Position numbers and translations under genes: made by a program. Under the pieces are notes generated by a model that ran no database searches, was not told the origin of the DNA, and saw only the letters and a list, made by a program, of their open reading frames with translations. 64,000 nt of DNA from Nocardioides sp. GTDB lineage: Bacteria; Actinomycetota; Actinomycetes; Propionibacteriales; Nocardioidaceae. The first letter of the stretch is position 1. Every line of letters starts with the position of its first letter. The DNA lies in NCBI RefSeq assembly GCF_004803405.1, contig NZ_SSXI01000089.1, forward strand, positions 39,599 to 103,598. The letters are read 5' to 3'. This document shows positions 60,214-64,000 of the stretch, piece after piece.

Positions 60214-60776
60214 CTACGCGGGAGAGAGCGCGATGATCCAGAACCATGAGGTGGCAGCCCAGGTGCTCGACTACGGTTCGTGGGCCCCGACGCTCTCGCG
60301 CGCCGATGTCTTCGGCGGCGTCACGCGATGAGTTGAACTGCTCGGCTGCCGTCGGAGTTGATCGGATTCTTGTCGTGACGATGTGCTGACCCCGGCGGTC
60401 TGCACCTCTACCGACGAACTGACTACCCGAGCGCGGCCCGTGCACACGCTCGATGCCGACTGACGGCGTGCCGTCGTGGCGGATGAGAACATCTGCACTG
60501 TCGGCGGCAACCCGGGTTCTCGACTAGTTGCTGCGTCCGGAAGAGGAACCTCTAACGGGAACACGGCTGATCAGCGGCTGCACCACCGGTCCAGCGTCCC
60601 GAAAGACGCGTCCGGAGGTCGTCGCCGGGACTGGGGCGCCTTACGGAACAGGGCCTCACAGATCGGCCCTCCGGCGAGGGCTCGACCATGTTCGTGGCAA
60701 CCTGAGCGCCCCAACGACACCACGGCCCGGCACATGCTCAGGTTCCCGGCGAAACCGTCAAGATTCACGCGAACTT
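60214..60776. other. 560-bp junction between cargo and transfer genes, no gene seen
   Basis: No supported reading frame. This is the right edge of the second cargo block, next to the VirB4 stop codon at 60777. Confidence 0.45.
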
Positions 60777-62336
60777 CTAACTGGCGGCCTCGATGGCCTC
60801 GTTGGTGTAGTAGAGCTTCTTCTCCAGCGGGTGGAGCACCGTCTGGACCTTGTAGGTGGCGTCTCCGACGCACCACAGCGCGCGGCCCTTGTCCTGCATC
60901 GCCCAGCCCGAGACGAGGTCTTGGGCGATCGGGCCGAAGCCGAGCATTGAGTCGAGCTCGCGCGCGACGCGCGGCTTCTGCCCGCCGAGGATCTTGATGT
61001 CGGCCAGCTCGAGGAGGTCCTTGGCGATCATCGCGGCATGTGAGTCGGCATCGCCGACCGAGAGCAGGTCGGAGGGCTTGTGGAGGTTGGCGAACTGGAT
61101 GTCGCCGCCCTTGCCGGCACCTCCACCGGCGTAGCCGCGCGAGAGCCGCAGGTCGGCGTCGAAGCTCATTACTGCGGAGACGCCGAGGCGCATCTGCTTC
61201 CAGACCTCGTCGCGCACGACGATGCGCAGGTCGCCGGGCTCGGCGATCTCGCGCAGCCCGCGGCCCCAGGAGTTCATGCACAGCAGCGCGATGCCAACCG
61301 CCTCATCGCCGAGGCCGTCGAGCCGGGAGAGGCTGAACGACTGGATCGGGGCGCGCCAGTCGACCTCGATGTTGGTGAAGTCGTCGAAGAGGCCGGCCAG
61401 GGTGCCGGTGACCAGCTCGCCGAGCGCGTTGCGCAGCAGCCGGGTCTCGTCGAGGAACGGGCGGGTGCTCGCGTATTCGCACGCCCGGACGAGCGCTGGC
61501 GTGGGGTTGCGCAGCAGGTCCCACAGCCGCGGGATGGTGGTCTCGGTGAGGATCGAGTTGCCGGCGGCGTAGCCGGTGAGGATCGCCAAGGCGTTGCGGA
61601 CGACGTCGCTCTCGTCGGGCCCGAACGGCACTCGGCGCTGGTCGTCGAGCTTCATGCTGCCGACGAGGCCGCGGATCAGGACCAGCCAGCGCTTGAAGAT
61701 GATCGTCGTGCGCCGTTGGGCTTCCTCGGCTGAGAGCTTCTCCCAGTCGTGGCCGAGCGGGCCCATGGCCAGCGGGTTGATTCGTGCCCAGAAGCCGGGG
61801 GCGATGACGAACGGCTCGACGCCGAGCGCGCGGCACAGCGACTCGTACTCGTCCTTGGGGTCACCCAGGACGAGGGTGCGGTAGCCGAAGGGCATCATCC
61901 GGGTGCAGAACGCCTTGGTGGTGCCGGACTTGCCGGTGCCCGGCTTGGCGAACTGGAAGATGTTCGGGTTGGTCGCCGACACGTCGTCGCGCAGCACCCA
62001 GCCGAACGGGTCGCAGTAGAACGACCCGCCGGAGAGCTGGTCGACACCCATCTGCGCCCCGGTCGGCGGCAGGGCCGGCGCGGACACGAACGGCCAGAAC
62101 ACCGGTGCCTGGTCACTGGTCATCCGCCAGGCCTGCGCCGGGGCCGTGGCGGGGGCCCAGCCGCGGCCGCGGCGGGCTGCACCGCGGCGCGGGGCGTACT
62201 TGAAGATCCGGGGCTCCTTGGCCTCCGGGGCGAGCGGGGGGATCGTGGGCAGGTCGTGGCCGAAGTCGGACAACAGGGCCGCCATGTCCCTGCCTCGATC
62301 GGCGCCGCCGCGGTTCCGGCGGGTCGTGGTGGGCAT
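60777..62336 (-). CDS. virB4: VirB4-like transfer ATPase
   Basis: This 519-residue ATPase powers type IV secretion assembly and transfer. Walker A is IFQFAKPGTGKSGTTKAFCT (residues about 132-139); TLVLGDPKDEYESLCRALGV follows; the Walker B-type segment is LRIVVRDEVWKQMRLGVSAV near residue 380. The end (QDKGRALWCVGDATYKVQTV) is typical of actinobacterial VirB4/TraC proteins, which lack the N-terminal half because it is carried by the SCO6880-like partner. The start overlaps that partner's stop (TGATG). The protein is probably complete. Confidence 0.9.
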   Translation of the reverse strand: MPTTTRRNRGGADRGRDMAALLSDFGHDLPTIPPLAPEAKEPRIFKYAPRRGAARRGRGWAPATAPAQAWRMTSDQAPVFWPFVSAPALPPTGAQMGVDQLSGGSFYCDPFGWVLRDDVSATNPNIFQFAKPGTGKSGTTKAFCTRMMPFGYRTLVLGDPKDEYESLCRALGVEPFVIAPGFWARINPLAMGPLGHDWEKLSAEEAQRRTTIIFKRWLVLIRGLVGSMKLDDQRRVPFGPDESDVVRNALAILTGYAAGNSILTETTIPRLWDLLRNPTPALVRACEYASTRPFLDETRLLRNALGELVTGTLAGLFDDFTNIEVDWRAPIQSFSLSRLDGLGDEAVGIALLCMNSWGRGLREIAEPGDLRIVVRDEVWKQMRLGVSAVMSFDADLRLSRGYAGGGAGKGGDIQFANLHKPSDLLSVGDADSHAAMIAKDLLELADIKILGGQKPRVARELDSMLGFGPIAQDLVSGWAMQDKGRALWCVGDATYKVQTVLHPLEKKLYYTNEAIEAAS

Positions 62337-63841
62337 CAGGCGTCTCCGCTCCGGGTCAGGCTCATCCCGACGGGGATGGTCGAGGCGGCGAAACCGACGT
62401 CCTGGGCCAGGTCGAGCCGCAGGGGCGCAAACCCGGCGCGGCGGATCGAGGCGTCCAGACGGCGGCCGAACTCGGTGATCCGCAGCGTCTTGGGAACCGT
62501 GACCGTGCACACGGCGTAGGGCCGGACCAGCGCGTTGCCGTGGGCCAGCTTGGCGTCCAGGCCGCGGGCCTTGTGGGCCTCGTCGCGCTGCTTGGCACGG
62601 GTCTTGCGGCCGAGCTTCTCGTTCATTCCCTCAGCCAGGTCTGCGGCCCACTCGGCGTTGCCGGACTGCCGGTCGGCCTTGGACTGGGACACGATCGGGA
62701 AGGCGACGACGAACGAGCGTCGCTCACCGGACTGGCTCGGGGTGAGGATCGGCGCCAGGGCGCCCATCGCCACGCCGCGGGTCGGGAGCTTGATGGTGGC
62801 GCTGATCGAGTTCCACGCGTCGTGGCTGTAGTGCCGCACCGTCGCGTCGGCGCCCGAGGGCCCGGCCAGCGCCCAGGGCACGTCGGCGTTCACGCTCGGG
62901 TCCTTCTCCCGCATTGCGAGGGCCTCGACGATGCCGGCGCGATCGCCCGGGGCGAACCCGGTCCGGGACGCCAGGGCGAGCTCCGGCGAGGTGAGCCAGC
63001 GGACCGACGTCATCCCCATCGGGCCCCGCAGCTGGGCCTCGATCTCGGCCATGAGCAGGTAGAGCTCGCGGCATCGGCCCTCGAAGCCACCGCCGGACTC
63101 CTTGGCCGACCGGGCGATCCGGGTCTCCGGGACGACGATTGTCACGAACTGCTCGGTGCGCACCGACGCCTGGGTGAGGCCCACGGCGAGGTCGCTGTTG
63201 ACGACCTCGGACAGCTGGGGGGCGTTGTCGCGGCGGTGCTTGTTGACCCACAGATCGCGCTCGGCGCCGTCCTCGGGGACGGTGCGGACCATGAACAGGA
63301 TCTCGTCAATCTTCTCGGTGCGGCCGGCGACGTCGAGCAGCCCGGCCAACGCCTCGCTGTAACGGCTGCGCTCCTCGGTGTCCAACATGGCGATGCCGGG
63401 GTGGACGATCGAGGCGGTGACTGCCCAGGTCTTCGTGGCGTCATCGTGGATCACTCCGACCCGTTGCAGCTGGGAGCCGTGCGGCGGGCCGTCGTGGATC
63501 TTGATGCCCTGCAGCACCCCGGGAAGGTCGGGGGTGTCGAGGTCCTCGGCGCGTCCCTCGGTGGCCTTGGCACGGAACGAGGTCCAGCCGAGCAGCCCGC
63601 CGACGGCGTACATCGTCCAGGCGAACACCGAGCCGGTGGCCGAGCGGCCCCGGACCGGAATGACGGTGATGGCCAGCACGAACAGCCAGACCAGGGCGAA
63701 CAGGAACGCGGAGGACCACGCTCCGCGGCTGATCGCCCAGAACGCCGGCAGGCTGGCCAGCGCCAGGAACATCAGCTGGCCTCCGGAGAGGCCGAAGAAC
63801 CAGCCGATGCGGTCGCGCTGGTAGTCGGCGTAGATGGTCAT
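62336..63841 (-). CDS. SCO6880-family type IV secretion protein
   Basis: This 501-residue protein starts with two membrane helices (LSGGQLMFLALASLPAFWAI and SSAFLFALVWLFVLAITVIP), the PrgI/VirB3-like region. A large cytoplasmic domain resembling the N-terminal half of VirB4 follows (IKIHDGPPHGSQLQRVGVIH, AGLLDVAGRTEKIDEILFMV, VRWLTSPELALASRTGFAPG). SCO6880 proteins are hallmark components of actinobacterial T4SS-like conjugation, acting with the separate VirB4 ATPase. The start at 63841 follows GGAAGGAAACCGACG. The gene is coupled to VirB4 by a TGATG overlap. Confidence 0.9.
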   Translation of the reverse strand: MTIYADYQRDRIGWFFGLSGGQLMFLALASLPAFWAISRGAWSSAFLFALVWLFVLAITVIPVRGRSATGSVFAWTMYAVGGLLGWTSFRAKATEGRAEDLDTPDLPGVLQGIKIHDGPPHGSQLQRVGVIHDDATKTWAVTASIVHPGIAMLDTEERSRYSEALAGLLDVAGRTEKIDEILFMVRTVPEDGAERDLWVNKHRRDNAPQLSEVVNSDLAVGLTQASVRTEQFVTIVVPETRIARSAKESGGGFEGRCRELYLLMAEIEAQLRGPMGMTSVRWLTSPELALASRTGFAPGDRAGIVEALAMREKDPSVNADVPWALAGPSGADATVRHYSHDAWNSISATIKLPTRGVAMGALAPILTPSQSGERRSFVVAFPIVSQSKADRQSGNAEWAADLAEGMNEKLGRKTRAKQRDEAHKARGLDAKLAHGNALVRPYAVCTVTVPKTLRITEFGRRLDASIRRAGFAPLRLDLAQDVGFAASTIPVGMSLTRSGDA

Positions 63842-63906
63842 CGTCGGTTTCCTTCCGGGTCACTGCATGTCGATCGGAGCTGCGGGCAGGTCGTGCGGCG
63901 CATCGG

Positions 63907-64000
63907 CTACACCGCCACCGGGGGGATCGCGCCGCCAGCCGCAGCGGCTCCGCCGGCACCTCCGGCCGCTCCCCCACCGCCGCCGCCTGCGGCCGGGGTC
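63907..64000 (-). CDS. C-terminal tail of a Gly/Ala-rich transfer protein (partial)
   Basis: From base 64000 the minus frame reads TPAAGGGGGGAAGGAGG, then AAAAGGAIPPVAV and a TAG at 63907. A glycine/alanine-rich tail immediately upstream of SCO6880 is usual for the VirB6/TrbL-like membrane protein of actinobacterial elements. Another frame is also open here (ending PAAPIDMQ at 63866), so the assignment is uncertain; most of the gene lies outside the window. Confidence 0.35.
   Translation of the reverse strand, partial: TPAAGGGGGGAAGGAGGAAAAGGAIPPVAV

Noticed and set aside
1..64000. CRISPR arrays and rRNA genes
   Set aside because: No regularly spaced direct repeats of 25-40 bp and no rRNA-like sequence were seen on either strand.

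Overview
The window reads as high-GC actinobacterial DNA, most likely Nocardioidaceae or a related Propionibacteriales lineage. This rests on GC-rich codon use, GTG starts, TGATG/ATGA-coupled operons, actinobacterial families (SCO6880-type transfer protein, DUF4192, MmpL transporter, MerR/CsoR-type regulators) and a MobF relaxase. The taxon is an inference. It looks like a chromosome region carrying several integrated elements, many of them decaying.

1-10.6 kb is a stress/dormancy cluster. It encodes a DUF2157-like membrane protein, two universal stress proteins, a DUF4389 membrane protein, a P-type cation ATPase, a GNAT acetyltransferase, a CBS-BON protein, a pyridoxamine-5'-phosphate-oxidase-like protein, a DoxX-like membrane protein, and wrecks of a NarK nitrate transporter and a cupin. 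Near-palindromic boxes resembling GGGACC-N3-GGCCC sit upstream of nearly every transcription unit, as in the mycobacterial DosR regulon, whose known members include the same families.

10.6-30.1 kb is a patchwork bounded by three copies of a sequence matching the 3' half of an initiator-tRNA gene (12.25, 19.96 and 30.1 kb), suggesting successive site-specific integrations. The first interval has a large protein with a leader like those of contractile-injection-system cargo, a broken beta-propeller gene, a small secreted protein behind a structured leader, IS3 debris, a MerR regulator and a permease, ending in a truncated metal ATPase. The second interval has a reactive-sulfur detoxification island (CstR-like sensor, DUF302, thioredoxin, rhodanese, persulfide dioxygenase-rhodanese fusion, TauE exporter), an MmpL transporter, an integrase fossil, and an ECF sigma factor with a putative anti-sigma factor and two putative secreted proteins.

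30.2-64 kb is an integrative/conjugative element. It has DUF4192, SSB and small accessory proteins, an IS110 insertion, and a 1978-residue relaxase-helicase-primase fusion. The transfer genes run on the minus strand: a possible VirB6-like tail, SCO6880-like protein, VirB4 ATPase, a giant secreted cell-wall hydrolase/nuclease fusion, and a coupling protein split into a membrane part and an ATPase part. Two cargo blocks interrupt it. One (40.8-44.2 kb) holds a decayed ABC exporter, an FAD oxidase and a VOC protein. The other (50.6-60.7 kb) holds two FAD oxidases, an HxlR regulator, a metallo-beta-lactamase-fold hydrolase and a TPR regulator. Both blocks carry the same ~55-bp repeat.

The most unusual object is the 1045-residue secreted protein at 47432-50569, which joins two endonuclease/exonuclease/phosphatase domains to a lytic-transglycosylase-like, a carboxypeptidase-like and an M23 domain. 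At least ten genes are broken by frameshift or truncation.
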